NCBI GenBank assembly: GCA_000632805.1
Contig: CP007444.1
Coordinates: 496,001 to 560,000, forward strand
DNA from: Dyella jiangningensis
Lineage (GTDB): Bacteria; Pseudomonadota; Gammaproteobacteria; Xanthomonadales; Rhodanobacteraceae
Length of the DNA stretch: 64,000 bases
Direction: 5' to 3'
This document shows positions 54,030 through 62,175 of this stretch, piece by piece. Each line of letters opens with the position of its first letter. The first letter of the stretch is position 1. The notes beneath the pieces were generated by a model. That model saw only the letters and a program-made list of their open reading frames with translations, was not told the DNA's origin and did not search any database. Made by a program: the position numbers and the translations under genes.

Positions 54030-54919
54030 GCGTTTTCCAGCCCTTGGTTTAGCGGAGTGGTTGGCATCCACCCATAAAGTGATTCAGCCAGAGTGGGGTC
54101 AATCACAACGCGAGGTGTGTCCACTTTGCGCGCGGCGTCATAGATCCGTAGCAGTCGCATCCCGGTTATGTTTTCCAACTGGAGGAAGAGCTCATTGAGG
54201 CTTACACCGACACCACTGGCGGCATTGAGCACAGTTGCCCCTAGTGACATAGGGCAGCTCAGGATGGATTGGCATAGGTCAATGAAGTCTCCGATATAGA
54301 GATAGTCCCGGACCGTCGATCCATCTCCCCAGACTGTCAGCGTTTCACCTCGCGACATCTTGCCTAAGCACGCCGGAATGATGCCGAAGCCGGAACGTTC
54401 GTTCTGACCGGGGCCATAAACATTGGACGGCCGAACTATGGTTGCCGCGCCGCCATATTGCCTGCTCCAGGCCGCAATGAAATGTTCAGCAGCAATCTTG
54501 CCAGCTCCATGATACGAGCGGGGCGCCACGGTCGAGGCCTCTGTGGCGACGTGCCCCGAATCGCTCCCGTACAGGGTTCCGCCAGAGGAGAGATAGAGGA
54601 GGTTTGTTTGCGGCTTCTGCTGCATGGCTTGCAGCAAGGCCAATGTGGGGCGCAGGTTTTCCTCAAGCTCTGCCAGTGCATTGCCTGCAGTGCTGCCGGG
54701 CGTGGATCGGCTGGCGACATGAACAACGACGCGACTGCGCGCAATCCATGACGCGTAGTGCTCTTTTGCCTCACACGCGATGGACTCGATATTGTGGGAC
54801 TGAAAAGGGATGGAACGCCGGCTGACCGCGATGACCTTGTTGCCACCCGCTGCCAATGCCTGCACGAGATGCCTCCCAATGAAGCCCCCAGCACCGATAA
54901 CGAGCACATGGTCACTCAC
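53999..54919 (-). CDS. NAD-dependent sugar epimerase/dehydratase (SDR)
   Basis: 306-residue extended SDR: VLVIGAGGFIGRHLVQALA (NAD-binding GxxGxxG), LLYLSSGGTLYG (catalytic Ser/Thr) and SYHGAGKIAAEHF (Tyr and Lys), VRPSNVYGPGQNERSGFG. The closest families are UDP-glucose 4-epimerase-like and dTDP-sugar epimerase/reductase-like enzymes; the substrate is not evident. It sits between two glycosyltransferase genes, overlapping both by 8 bp and 31 bp, so the arm is one operon. Confidence 0.88.
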   Translation of the reverse strand: MSDHVLVIGAGGFIGRHLVQALAAGGNKVIAVSRRSIPFQSHNIESIACEAKEHYASWIARSRVVVHVASRSTPGSTAGNALAELEENLRPTLALLQAMQQKPQTNLLYLSSGGTLYGSDSGHVATEASTVAPRSYHGAGKIAAEHFIAAWSRQYGGAATIVRPSNVYGPGQNERSGFGIIPACLGKMSRGETLTVWGDGSTVRDYLYIGDFIDLCQSILSCPMSLGATVLNAASGVGVSLNELFLQLENITGMRLLRIYDAARKVDTPRVVIDPTLAESLYGWMPTTPLNQGLENAWHWFNTTQH

Positions 54920-56078
54920 CGGTATGTGTTCCAGTCAGTTTGCGATAGATAGAGACATAACGGCCAGCACAGTCATCCCACGTACCCATTTCACGTTCAA
55001 CTTTCGCTCGCGCAGCTTCACCGAACTCGCAGTTCACTACCGGATCTTCGAGAGTCTCCAAGGCGGCAAGGTAAGCCTCGGGTGAATCGCACAACATGCC
55101 TGTGCGATGTTGGTCGACGATGGATGAGTGCGCTGGCATGCGCGAGGCTATGATAGGAAGACTGGCGGCCATAGCCTCCAACATGACCTGAGGGCGGCCT
55201 TCAGAATGGCGGCTGAGGGTAATCAGGCCGCACGCGTTGGGAAACCAGTCGGAGGTCAATTGCTCAGGTGTTGCCGCGCCATGGTAATGCACCCAGTCAG
55301 GCACTTTGACGTCCTCTTGCATGGGGCCAAACAGATGCAGTTCGCGAGAGCCATTCCGGAAATATTCCTGGGACCATTCAAAGAGTGGTCCCAATTTATC
55401 GGCAGTGAGTCGAGTCACTACCAGCCAACGGCGTGGGGTTCCCCCGGTCGAGGCGCGTTGGATGGCATACCAGCGCGGATCGATGCCGAATGAGACTGGG
55501 ATGATGTCCGCACAATCACCAAATGCAGCATAGAGTGGTTCATACATCCACTCTGCATTGGGGCATATGGCTACGCGGCGATTTTGCATTATCCGGCGTA
55601 GGCATTGACGCATCATCGGAAGGCGAAGGAGCTTCAGGTCATTTCCCAGTACCGTAATAAGCGCCGGCTTGCCATTGTTCGGCAAGGGAAGTGCGCATTG
55701 CAGCCAATTGATGTGATAAATGTCGACTTCACGCTGACGGCGATAGGCGGCGCCGATCATCAGCAGAAGCCTTAGTGGCGCAAAGAGTGCTCCAACGCCA
55801 CCGCTGCGCATCAGATGCGAAATGCCGCCGGCAGCCATCAGGCGTGTGAGCCATGATGCTTCGCGTGACGTAATGACAGAAGTTGCCTCCGCAGGTAATT
55901 CCCCGGGAGGAGCCCATACACTCAAGTGAATATCATGTATGCGAGATATGGCATCGACAATGTGCCGTATAAACACACCCCGCCAGTCTAAGCTGTCGCG
56001 CGGGAAGGACGTGCTCAGAAGAAAAGTATGCAACGCTTCTGCATTGTCACTGGGCTGATTTGTTGCTCTGTGCATCAT
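54912..56078 (-). CDS. family 4 glycosyltransferase (GT-B)
   Basis: 388-residue retaining GT-B glycosyltransferase. N-terminal half has FLLSTSFPRDSLDWRGVFIRHIVDAI and YHINWLQCALPLP; the C-terminal half has VVTRLTADKLGPLFEWSQEY and the EX7E motif in HSEGRPQVMLEAMAASLPIIAS, the donor-binding core of GT4. It starts at 56078 or the next codon (MMHRATNQ). It may add an outer sugar of the glycan. Located downstream of the GT-C/TPR gene on the same strand with a 93-bp gap that contains a perfect palindrome. Confidence 0.9.
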   Translation of the reverse strand: MMHRATNQPSDNAEALHTFLLSTSFPRDSLDWRGVFIRHIVDAISRIHDIHLSVWAPPGELPAEATSVITSREASWLTRLMAAGGISHLMRSGGVGALFAPLRLLLMIGAAYRRQREVDIYHINWLQCALPLPNNGKPALITVLGNDLKLLRLPMMRQCLRRIMQNRRVAICPNAEWMYEPLYAAFGDCADIIPVSFGIDPRWYAIQRASTGGTPRRWLVVTRLTADKLGPLFEWSQEYFRNGSRELHLFGPMQEDVKVPDWVHYHGAATPEQLTSDWFPNACGLITLSRHSEGRPQVMLEAMAASLPIIASRMPAHSSIVDQHRTGMLCDSPEAYLAALETLEDPVVNCEFGEAARAKVEREMGTWDDCAGRYVSIYRKLTGTHTGE

Positions 56079-56108
56079 CTTAGGGTCGGCAGTGCGGGTG
56101 GTCTCGCC

Positions 56109-56130
56109 ATCAGCATTCAGGCATGCTGAT
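56109..56130. promoter_or_regulatory. 22-bp palindrome between the GT-C and GT4 genes
   Basis: ATCAGCAT-TCAGGC-ATGCTGAT, a perfect 8-bp-arm inverted repeat 31 bp upstream of the GT4 start and 42 bp after the GT-C stop. There is no T-run, so an operator or an RNA hairpin is as likely as a terminator. Confidence 0.4.
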
Positions 56131-56171
56131 CGGCAGCGTCGTGCAGATGGTGCCGCACACGGCAGAGCTCT

Positions 56172-58253
56172 TCATTGCAGTGGATATGTACCGGGCTGGG
56201 TTGTGGTCGACTTGACCTGTTCGATCATTCGCTCAAGTGCTTTGAGTTGCACGTCGAGGCGTCCGGCATAATTCATCCGTCGTAGCGCGACGATCTGCTC
56301 CTGTGCTTTATCCGCCTGTCCGGTGCGCGTATACAGCGCAGCCAGGTCGATGCGATAGGCCGGCTCGTTTGGCTCGCCCGTGACTGCAAGCGCCAAATAT
56401 TTTTCGGCCTGTGGGTCGTCATGCAAGATGTCACGCATAAAGACTGCATAAGCGCCGTTGAGCCGTGCGATGGGGTGCGGTCGCGAAAGCGCTGCCTGAT
56501 AAGCGCGCTGCAGTTGCGCAGTATCGAATTTGCAGATGCCCTTGCCATAACAATGGGTCAACGAATCAAGAGAAGATATATCCCCTTGACCTGTGGGCTG
56601 GTCCCGGAGTTTGCGCACCATGGAATCCCAGTAGGCACTGTCGTCACCCTGTTGGTAGTGATCGACGAGCATGATCAAGGCTTGATCGGGCAGTGTGGAC
56701 GAACCCGGAATTGCAGCAGCCTGCCGCAGATATTTCACGGATTCATCCCTGGTCTTGCCGGCCTCATAGTTTGATGCGACCAACAACAGGCGGCCGGCTT
56801 CGTAAACTGCACGCTCTGATGTGGGGTGATAGCTGGCCTCCGTGACGGCCAGCTTCAGTGAGTTGGACCACTCTTGCGCGCGCAAGTGGGTGACCAGCGC
56901 GAACCAAAGCAGTGCCACCGTCACCAGAAAGCCGCGCAGGATTGGAAGTGCGATCTTCCAGCGCAGGCCCAATAGCCATACGCCAGCCGCCAGCAACAGG
57001 CCGATAGATCCGAAGTACATGCGTTGCTCGTACACCAGTTCCAGAGGAATGATGGTGGCGGTCAGCAGTTGAGCAGCGAAAAACCAGCCGATACCGAGCG
57101 AAACCAGCGGTTGACGATTGCGTAGCCATGCAGCAAGCACGATCAGCGCGGCGAGGAAAATGATGGCGCCTAACGTGGTCCACGGCGTCAGGAGTCCCGT
57201 CGACACCACGATATCGTCGTGATAAAGGCTCAACACCATGGGATTGGGCAACAGCGTCCAATGCAGATAGTCCACCAGGACGCGCGGTTCGGTAAGAAGT
57301 CGCTGCGTCAGGGTGAAACTCCTGCCAACCCACAAGCTGGAGTGCAAGGCGGCGCGCAGCATCCAAGCGAAACCCAGTGTGGCAGGAACAAACAAGGTGA
57401 TGGCGAAACCCCACCACAGGCGAGCGTCCTGCGTTTTTTTTCCCAGCCCCTCGTGAGTGGCTTGCCCAAGGGAGGGAGTGCGTGCGAATCGCAACACGAT
57501 CCACTCAGTGAGGAACGCGAAGACAGGCAGCAGCACGGCGGTTTCTTTCGCCGTCAGCCCCAATACCGTGCCCAGCACGACGCCACCCATGGCCAAGACG
57601 AAGCCTTGGCCCTGACGGCGCGAGTTGCACGCCGTCAGCATTATCCAGCGTCCCTGCAGGTATGCCCACAAACCTGCCAGGATAAATATCTGGCTCAGGC
57701 TTTCCATGCGCTGCACCACGTACAGCACAGCGATCAGATTGATCGGTAGGAGCATCCAGGCCGTACTTACGATCAGCGCGAGGCGAGTTGCGGCGGCAGG
57801 TTCGAAAGCGTCGCTGCCTTCTTCATTGCTAGAGAGGGTGCTTGTGGCTGAAGCGAGAAGCCCACGCTGTCTCAGTCCGAGCAACTGCAACAACGCCCGT
57901 AGTACGCAAAAGACCAGCACACCGTTGATCAGGTGGATGACGATATTGGTGATCTTGAACGGCAGCGGATCACCGTTTCCTGCATACCAGTTCAGAGAGA
58001 ACGTCAGTGATGCCAGCGGCCGGCGCAGAAAACTCGACGGTGATGACAGTGCTGAATTTACCCATGCCGCCAGCGTCGATTGCCCACGCGTGATGTGGAT
58101 GGCCGTGTTGTCCACGATATTCGGGAAGTCATCGAACACCCACCCTCCATTCATGCCTGGCGCATACACAGCCATCGTGGCGATGGCGGCAAGGGCAAGC
58201 AGGAGCCAGGGTAGCCAGGGTAGCCAGGGGTGAGTACGTTCATTCACATGCAT
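56172..58253 (-). CDS. GT-C-type membrane glycosyltransferase with C-terminal TPR-like helices
   Basis: 693 residues. N-terminal membrane helix, then GGWVFDDFPNIVDN, with the Asp pair Asp41-Asp42 that marks the first periplasmic loop of GT-C glycosyltransferases (PMT/TMTC style). About ten to twelve helices follow to residue ~475, then a soluble helical region (residues ~510-690) with helix pairs of TPR type (EPAYRIDLAALYTRTGQADKAQEQIVALRR). The layout resembles TMTC O-mannosyltransferases and proteins encoded next to pilin genes. It lies immediately downstream of pilA1 on the same strand, separated by the pilin terminator. A pilin-glycosylating role is plausible but unproven. The start at 58253 follows three copies of a 9-bp repeat inside the first codons. 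Confidence 0.8.
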   Translation of the reverse strand: MHVNERTHPWLPWLPWLLLALAAIATMAVYAPGMNGGWVFDDFPNIVDNTAIHITRGQSTLAAWVNSALSSPSSFLRRPLASLTFSLNWYAGNGDPLPFKITNIVIHLINGVLVFCVLRALLQLLGLRQRGLLASATSTLSSNEEGSDAFEPAAATRLALIVSTAWMLLPINLIAVLYVVQRMESLSQIFILAGLWAYLQGRWIMLTACNSRRQGQGFVLAMGGVVLGTVLGLTAKETAVLLPVFAFLTEWIVLRFARTPSLGQATHEGLGKKTQDARLWWGFAITLFVPATLGFAWMLRAALHSSLWVGRSFTLTQRLLTEPRVLVDYLHWTLLPNPMVLSLYHDDIVVSTGLLTPWTTLGAIIFLAALIVLAAWLRNRQPLVSLGIGWFFAAQLLTATIIPLELVYEQRMYFGSIGLLLAAGVWLLGLRWKIALPILRGFLVTVALLWFALVTHLRAQEWSNSLKLAVTEASYHPTSERAVYEAGRLLLVASNYEAGKTRDESVKYLRQAAAIPGSSTLPDQALIMLVDHYQQGDDSAYWDSMVRKLRDQPTGQGDISSLDSLTHCYGKGICKFDTAQLQRAYQAALSRPHPIARLNGAYAVFMRDILHDDPQAEKYLALAVTGEPNEPAYRIDLAALYTRTGQADKAQEQIVALRRMNYAGRLDVQLKALERMIEQVKSTTTQPGTYPLQ

Positions 58254-58348
58254 CAGGACGATCCAGCGGGTGCACGGGCACCATGTTAGCGAAGCAGTAG
58301 TGGCGGCGGGGGTTACCTTTCCATATGTGGCATGGCGCTTCCTGCGCA

Positions 58349-58379
58349 AACAAAAGAAGGGCCGCAAACGCGGCCCTTC
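58349..58379 (-). terminator. rho-independent terminator after pilA1
   Basis: Stem GAAGGGCCGC/GCGGCCCTTC (58356-58365 and 58370-58379) with a 4-nt AAAC loop, followed on the minus strand by a T-rich stretch (CTTTTGTTTG). It lies 25 bp after the pilA1 stop and separates it from the GT-C gene. Confidence 0.88.
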
Positions 58380-58403
58380 GATGGTGTTGCAGCGACGTAA
58401 ATA

Positions 58404-58865
58404 TCAGCGGCAGGTGGCCGGAAGATACTTCGTCGGAGTGGTAGCCGTGCACTTCCAACCGACCGGACCAGAATAATTTGCCGTGCTGCCGAGCGCCTTT
58501 CCGGTGTTGCCTTCCTGTGGCGACATCGTGACGGTGGTCTTATCAGCGTCGCTGTTGGTGCCCTGGATCGTGACCAGAATGGCGCCACCGTTCTGGATCT
58601 GCATATCAGACATATACTTCGTTTCGACGCTCGCCGCCGTACCCGGCAAGCCTGCCGAGGCGTTCTTGCTCGGGACGACACCGGTGGTCTGGAAGGTTTC
58701 CGAAACAGCGGTGCGCGCCATGTCGGCGGAGGAGAGGGCCTCGCTCACCTTCGAGCGGATGATGTAGTTCTGGTAAGCCGGCACGGCGATGGCCGCCAGG
58801 ATCGCGATGATCGCCACGACGATCATCAGTTCGATCAGGGTGAAGCCCTTCTGTACGTTCTTCAT
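58404..58865 (-). CDS. pilA: type IV pilin PilA, copy 1
   Basis: 153-residue type IVa major pilin: 6-residue leader MKNVQK then [23 protein letters not shown], cleaved by PilD before Phe1 with Glu5 present. The C-terminal half is shorter than in copy 2 and ends in the D-region disulfide loop [17 protein letters not shown]. It has a good Shine-Dalgarno (AGAGGAACC) and a sigma-54-type promoter about 130 bp upstream. The terminator follows directly, and the GT-C gene is next on the same strand. Two pilin genes in one locus, 3.3 kb apart, are unusual for the pilB-pilC-pilD neighbourhood. Confidence 0.97.
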   Translation of the reverse strand: MKNVQKGFTLIELMIVVAIIAILAAIAVPAYQNYIIRSKVSEALSSADMARTAVSETFQTTGVVPSKNASAGLPGTAASVETKYMSDMQIQNGGAILVTIQGTNSDADKTTVTMSPQEGNTGKALGSTANYSGPVGWKCTATTPTKYLPATCR

Positions 58866-59651
58866 GATGGTTCCTCTGTTTGATTAGCTAACCGGTGATG
58901 CCCCCTGAGCCCCGGCCCCGATTTCCCCCTAGGCGGGATCGGTTCCCCTTACAGCGGTCTGGAACGACCAGGAAGCTCTTGGCCTGTACAGCACATTACG
59001 TGCCGGACATATCGTAGGCGATTCCCCACAGTTGTGTAGGCGCCCTATAGGCACTTGGATTGTGCACACTGTCACGAGATCGGGCAATTGGCCGACAACA
59101 CCATGCTATCTAACGTTTTTTGCTGTGCTGGAGGGTGCGTCGTTGATTGTCACAAAGTGACGTTGATTGTCATGGCGGGGTGCGGCACAAGTCACGAAAC
59201 GCCCTTGGTGGGCACTTATTGATACCTGGAAGGGCTCTGGCGATTCACCCTTGGCGCAGCGGAAGGCGAGTCCATGTGCGGAAGCTTCTTGTCCCCCTTG
59301 GCGCTCGTGATGCCAGTTCGCCTGCAATGGGAGGGCATTTCGGAGCCGCGATTACGAGAGGCGGCTGCGTGCGGTGTAGAAATGCACCGCCGTCTGGAGT
59401 CCATCATCAGATCGGTAGTCTGCGGACGGAAAGGCAGGGGGGCGAAGAAGCTAATGGAGAGGGCTGTTTCCTCAGTCTCGACTAAACGGTTGGCCAGAGA
59501 GGCCGTGACATGTCGGAGCGCGAACTTAAAGCGGGACGGATCGTCCTCGATCCGCGGCGACCGCTAGACGCAGCTGCCACGGTTCCGCCCTTGCACTACA
59601 AAGCGCTGGCTCTTACCGTCAGGGCCTTCGTAGCACCCAGGGAACCCCTCG
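58866..59651. other. intergenic region: pilA1 promoter and leader, otherwise no gene seen
   Basis: The 58866-59007 part holds the pilA1 leader and sigma-54 promoter. From 59008 to 59651 I see no convincing gene: short frames (59147-59485, 59274-59567, 59510-60055 plus; 59106-59327 minus) lack ribosome sites and recognisable motifs. Around 59141-59172 a 12-bp direct repeat CGTTGATTGTCA occurs twice with 20-bp spacing and overlaps a palindrome GTCAC-AAA-GTGAC (59149-59161). Confidence 0.55.
58988..59007 (-). promoter_or_regulatory. sigma-54-type promoter of pilA1
   Basis: On the minus strand CCGGCACGTAATGTGCTG contains GG (complement of 59003-59004), ten bases, then GC (complement of 58991-58992), the essential GG-N10-GC of sigma-54 (-24/-12) promoters. 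GC is 126 bp before the start codon. Related bacteria transcribe pilA from a sigma-54 promoter under PilR control. Sequence match only. Confidence 0.7.
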
Positions 59652-61730
59652 ATGAAACCCTTGTTTGTCGCGCTCGCGCTCGCGCTTGCCGCTACCTCAG
59701 CCGTCGCGGCCGAGGTCGAGAACCACGGCCCGCATCCGTTCAATATCCGCGACCTCGTAATGATGGATCGCGTGGGCGACCCGCAACTGTCGCCGGATGG
59801 GCGGTACGCGCTCTATACCGTGCGTGCTACCGATTACGCGGCAAACAAGGGAGTGACGTCGATCTACCTGCTGGATCTCGGCAAGGGCGGCACGCCGGTG
59901 AAGCTGGTGGAGAAGGCCTCGTCGCCGCACTGGGCGCCAGACGGCCAGGCGTTCTACTACGTGGCGGCGAAGGATGGCGTGGCGCAGGTGTGGCGCCGGT
60001 CACCCAGCGCTTCGACGGACGCGGTGCAGGTGACGCATGCGCCGATCGACGTTGATGGTTACAAGCTCTCGCCAGACGGCAAGAAGGCCCTGCTGACGTT
60101 TGGCGTGTTCACCGACTGTGCCGACCTGGCTTGCACCAAGGAGCGCCTGGATGGCCGCGCTGCCGACAAGGCGTCGGGCACGGTCTACGACAAGCTCTTC
60201 GTGCGTCATTGGGATACCTGGTCCGATGGTCGTCGGGCGCAGCTCTTCATTACTGACGTCGATAACGCGAGCGAACAGCCGGTGCTTCTCAGCCGCGGCA
60301 TCGATGGCGACGTTCCGAGCAAGCCGTTCGGTGGCGATGACGAGTTCAGCTTCTCGCCAGATGGCAAGACGGTTTATTTCAGCGTACGTATCGCCGGCAA
60401 GTCGGAGCCGTGGTCGACCAACTTCGACGTCTACAGCGTGCCGGCCGATGGCTCGACCGCGCCGAGCAATCTCACCGCGGCCAACCAGGCCTGGGACGCT
60501 TTTCCGCTGCCTTCGCCGGATGGCAAGACGTTGTACTATCTGGCGATGAAGACGCCGGTGTCCGAGGCCGACCGCTTCGGCATCATGGCGTTGGATCTCG
60601 CGACGGGCCAGAAGCACGAAGTGGCTCCGGACTGGGATCGCTCCGCGGGCGGCCTGCAGATTTCCGCCGATGGCAAGACGCTTTACGCCACCGCCGATGA
60701 TCATGGCCAGCACCCGCTGTTCGCCATCGACGCAACAACCGGCAAGGTCACAACGCTGGTAACGGCAGGCGATGTCGGCGCTTATTCGGCCGGCAAGTCC
60801 AAGCTGCTGGTGCAGCGCGATGACCTCAAGCGCTCGGCCGACCTGTACGTGGCCGACCTGCAGGGCAAGGGCCTCAAGCAGGTGACGCACTACAACGCCG
60901 CGCGCCTGAAGAACGCGCAGATGGGTGAGCCGGAGTTCTTCACCTTCAAGGGTTGGAACAACGAAACGGTGCAGGGCTATGTGGTGAAGCCGGCCAACTA
61001 CAAGTCGGGCAAGAAGTATCCGGTGGCTTTCATCATCCATGGTGGTCCGCAGGGCGCGATGAGCAACGGCTGGAGCTTCCGCTGGAATCCGCAAACCTAT
61101 GCGGGCCAGGGGTTTGCCGTGGTCACCATCAACTTCCACGGCTCCACCGGCTATGGCCAGGCGTTCACCGATTCGATCTCCGGTGACTGGGGCGGCAAGC
61201 CGCTGGAAGACCTGAAGGCGGGCTGGAGCGCGGCGCTCTCCAAGTACAGCTTCCTCGATGGCGATCGCGCGTGCGCGCTGGGCGCCAGCTATGGCGGCTA
61301 CATGACGTATTGGATCGCCGGTGTGTGGAACCAGCCGTGGAAGTGCCTGGTGGACCATGATGGCGTGTTCGACGCGCGCGCCATGTATTACGACACCGAA
61401 GAGCTCTGGTTCGAAGAGCGCGAGAACGGTGGTACGCAATACGAACATCCGGAGAACTACGAGAAGTTCAACCCGATCAATCACGTCAAGGATTGGCGCG
61501 TGCCGATGCTGGTGATCCATTCGGCCAAGGATTTCCGCATCCCGGATACGCAGGGCCTGGGTGCCTTCACGGCGCTGCAGCGCCGCGGCATTCCGAGCAA
61601 GCTGCTGCATTTTCCGGACGAGAACCATTGGGTGCTCAAGCCGCAGAACAGTGTGCAGTGGCATGAGACGGTCAACGCGTGGTTGAAGCAATGGACGTCG
61701 CCTGAAAGCGGAAAGGATGCAGCGAAGTAA
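59652..61730 (+). CDS. S9-family prolyl oligopeptidase-type peptidase (dipeptidyl/acylaminoacyl peptidase)
   Basis: 692-residue exported serine peptidase: signal peptide MKPLFVALALALAATSAVA, a seven-blade beta-propeller (residues ~30-430 with repeats of the form LSPDGRYALYT, FSPDGKTVYFS) and a C-terminal alpha/beta-hydrolase domain. The Ser is in GASYGGYMTYW (Ser546), the Asp in SAKDFRIP and the His in DENHWVLK. HGGPQGA supports an oxyanion site. It likely degrades peptides in the periplasm, as the peptide transporter at 26 kb imports small peptides. Single gene with a strong terminator. Confidence 0.95.
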   Translation: MKPLFVALALALAATSAVAAEVENHGPHPFNIRDLVMMDRVGDPQLSPDGRYALYTVRATDYAANKGVTSIYLLDLGKGGTPVKLVEKASSPHWAPDGQAFYYVAAKDGVAQVWRRSPSASTDAVQVTHAPIDVDGYKLSPDGKKALLTFGVFTDCADLACTKERLDGRAADKASGTVYDKLFVRHWDTWSDGRRAQLFITDVDNASEQPVLLSRGIDGDVPSKPFGGDDEFSFSPDGKTVYFSVRIAGKSEPWSTNFDVYSVPADGSTAPSNLTAANQAWDAFPLPSPDGKTLYYLAMKTPVSEADRFGIMALDLATGQKHEVAPDWDRSAGGLQISADGKTLYATADDHGQHPLFAIDATTGKVTTLVTAGDVGAYSAGKSKLLVQRDDLKRSADLYVADLQGKGLKQVTHYNAARLKNAQMGEPEFFTFKGWNNETVQGYVVKPANYKSGKKYPVAFIIHGGPQGAMSNGWSFRWNPQTYAGQGFAVVTINFHGSTGYGQAFTDSISGDWGGKPLEDLKAGWSAALSKYSFLDGDRACALGASYGGYMTYWIAGVWNQPWKCLVDHDGVFDARAMYYDTEELWFEERENGGTQYEHPENYEKFNPINHVKDWRVPMLVIHSAKDFRIPDTQGLGAFTALQRRGIPSKLLHFPDENHWVLKPQNSVQWHETVNAWLKQWTSPESGKDAAK

Positions 61731-61750
61731 GCGTCCGGAATGGACGAGAG

Positions 61751-61778
61751 AATGGCGGCCAGGGGCCGCCATTTTTTT
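61751..61778 (+). terminator. rho-independent terminator of the S9 peptidase gene
   Basis: AATGGCGGCC (61751-61760), loop AGG, GGCCGCCATT (61764-61773) followed by seven T. It begins 20 bp after the stop codon. Confidence 0.93.
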
Positions 61779-62110
61779 CGTTTGATTTCGCCGGCTGAAA
61801 CAGAGCGGCCGGCAGGGACTGTGGTCGGAGCCGACTGTTCCGGACAACCAGCACAGAGACGTCGGGGCTGCTGGCCGAGTGTGACTATCGGTGCCAGGCC
61901 TCAGCTAGGTATTGCCTCAAGTGGTGATCACGATGAACTACGCCAGGCGCGTTGGGCATCACGTGAATTACGAGGCTGCCCGCCGCACCGTCTATGGCGG
62001 CGCGACCCTTGCCTACGTGGCAATCCCAATGCTGTGCCTGCCATCATCGCGATTTAGGTACATCAAGACCGCTACCCAATATCACTGCTCACGCGTTTCT
62101 AGTCCACGCT
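61779..62110. other. intergenic region without a recognised gene
   Basis: 332 bp between the S9 peptidase terminator and the long palindrome at 62111. Two plus-strand frames cross it (61740-62057 and 61912 onward), the second running through the terminator palindrome and the antisense of pilA2; neither resembles a protein. Nothing else seen. Confidence 0.5.
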
Positions 62111-62164
62111 CAATCAAGAAGAAAAAGAAGCCGCCTTTCGGCGGCCTTTTTTTCTTCTTGATTG
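62111..62164. terminator. long near-perfect palindrome terminating pilA2
   Basis: 54-bp inverted repeat: CAATCAAGAAGAAAAA...GCCGCC / GGCGGC...TTTTTCTTCTTGATTG around a TTTC loop. The inner GC stem with A-run on one side and T-run on the other is a classic bidirectional rho-independent terminator, and the outer AT-rich arms extend the symmetry well beyond what termination needs. It lies 11 bp after the pilA2 stop on the minus strand. Confidence 0.9.
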
Positions 62165-62175
62165 CTTGCTTTGAC

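Noticed and set aside
42466..58253. Prophage or integrative element explanation for the AT-richer glycan block
   Set aside because: No integrase, transposase, attachment-site repeat or tRNA target was found; it looks like a polymorphic glycan locus.
59216..59567. Possible insertion-sequence remnant upstream of the S9 peptidase
   Set aside because: No terminal inverted repeats and no transposase motif could be found in the short frames.
60000..61847. 615-residue minus-strand frame over the S9 peptidase
   Set aside because: Antisense shadow; no start signal and arginine/alanine-rich noise.
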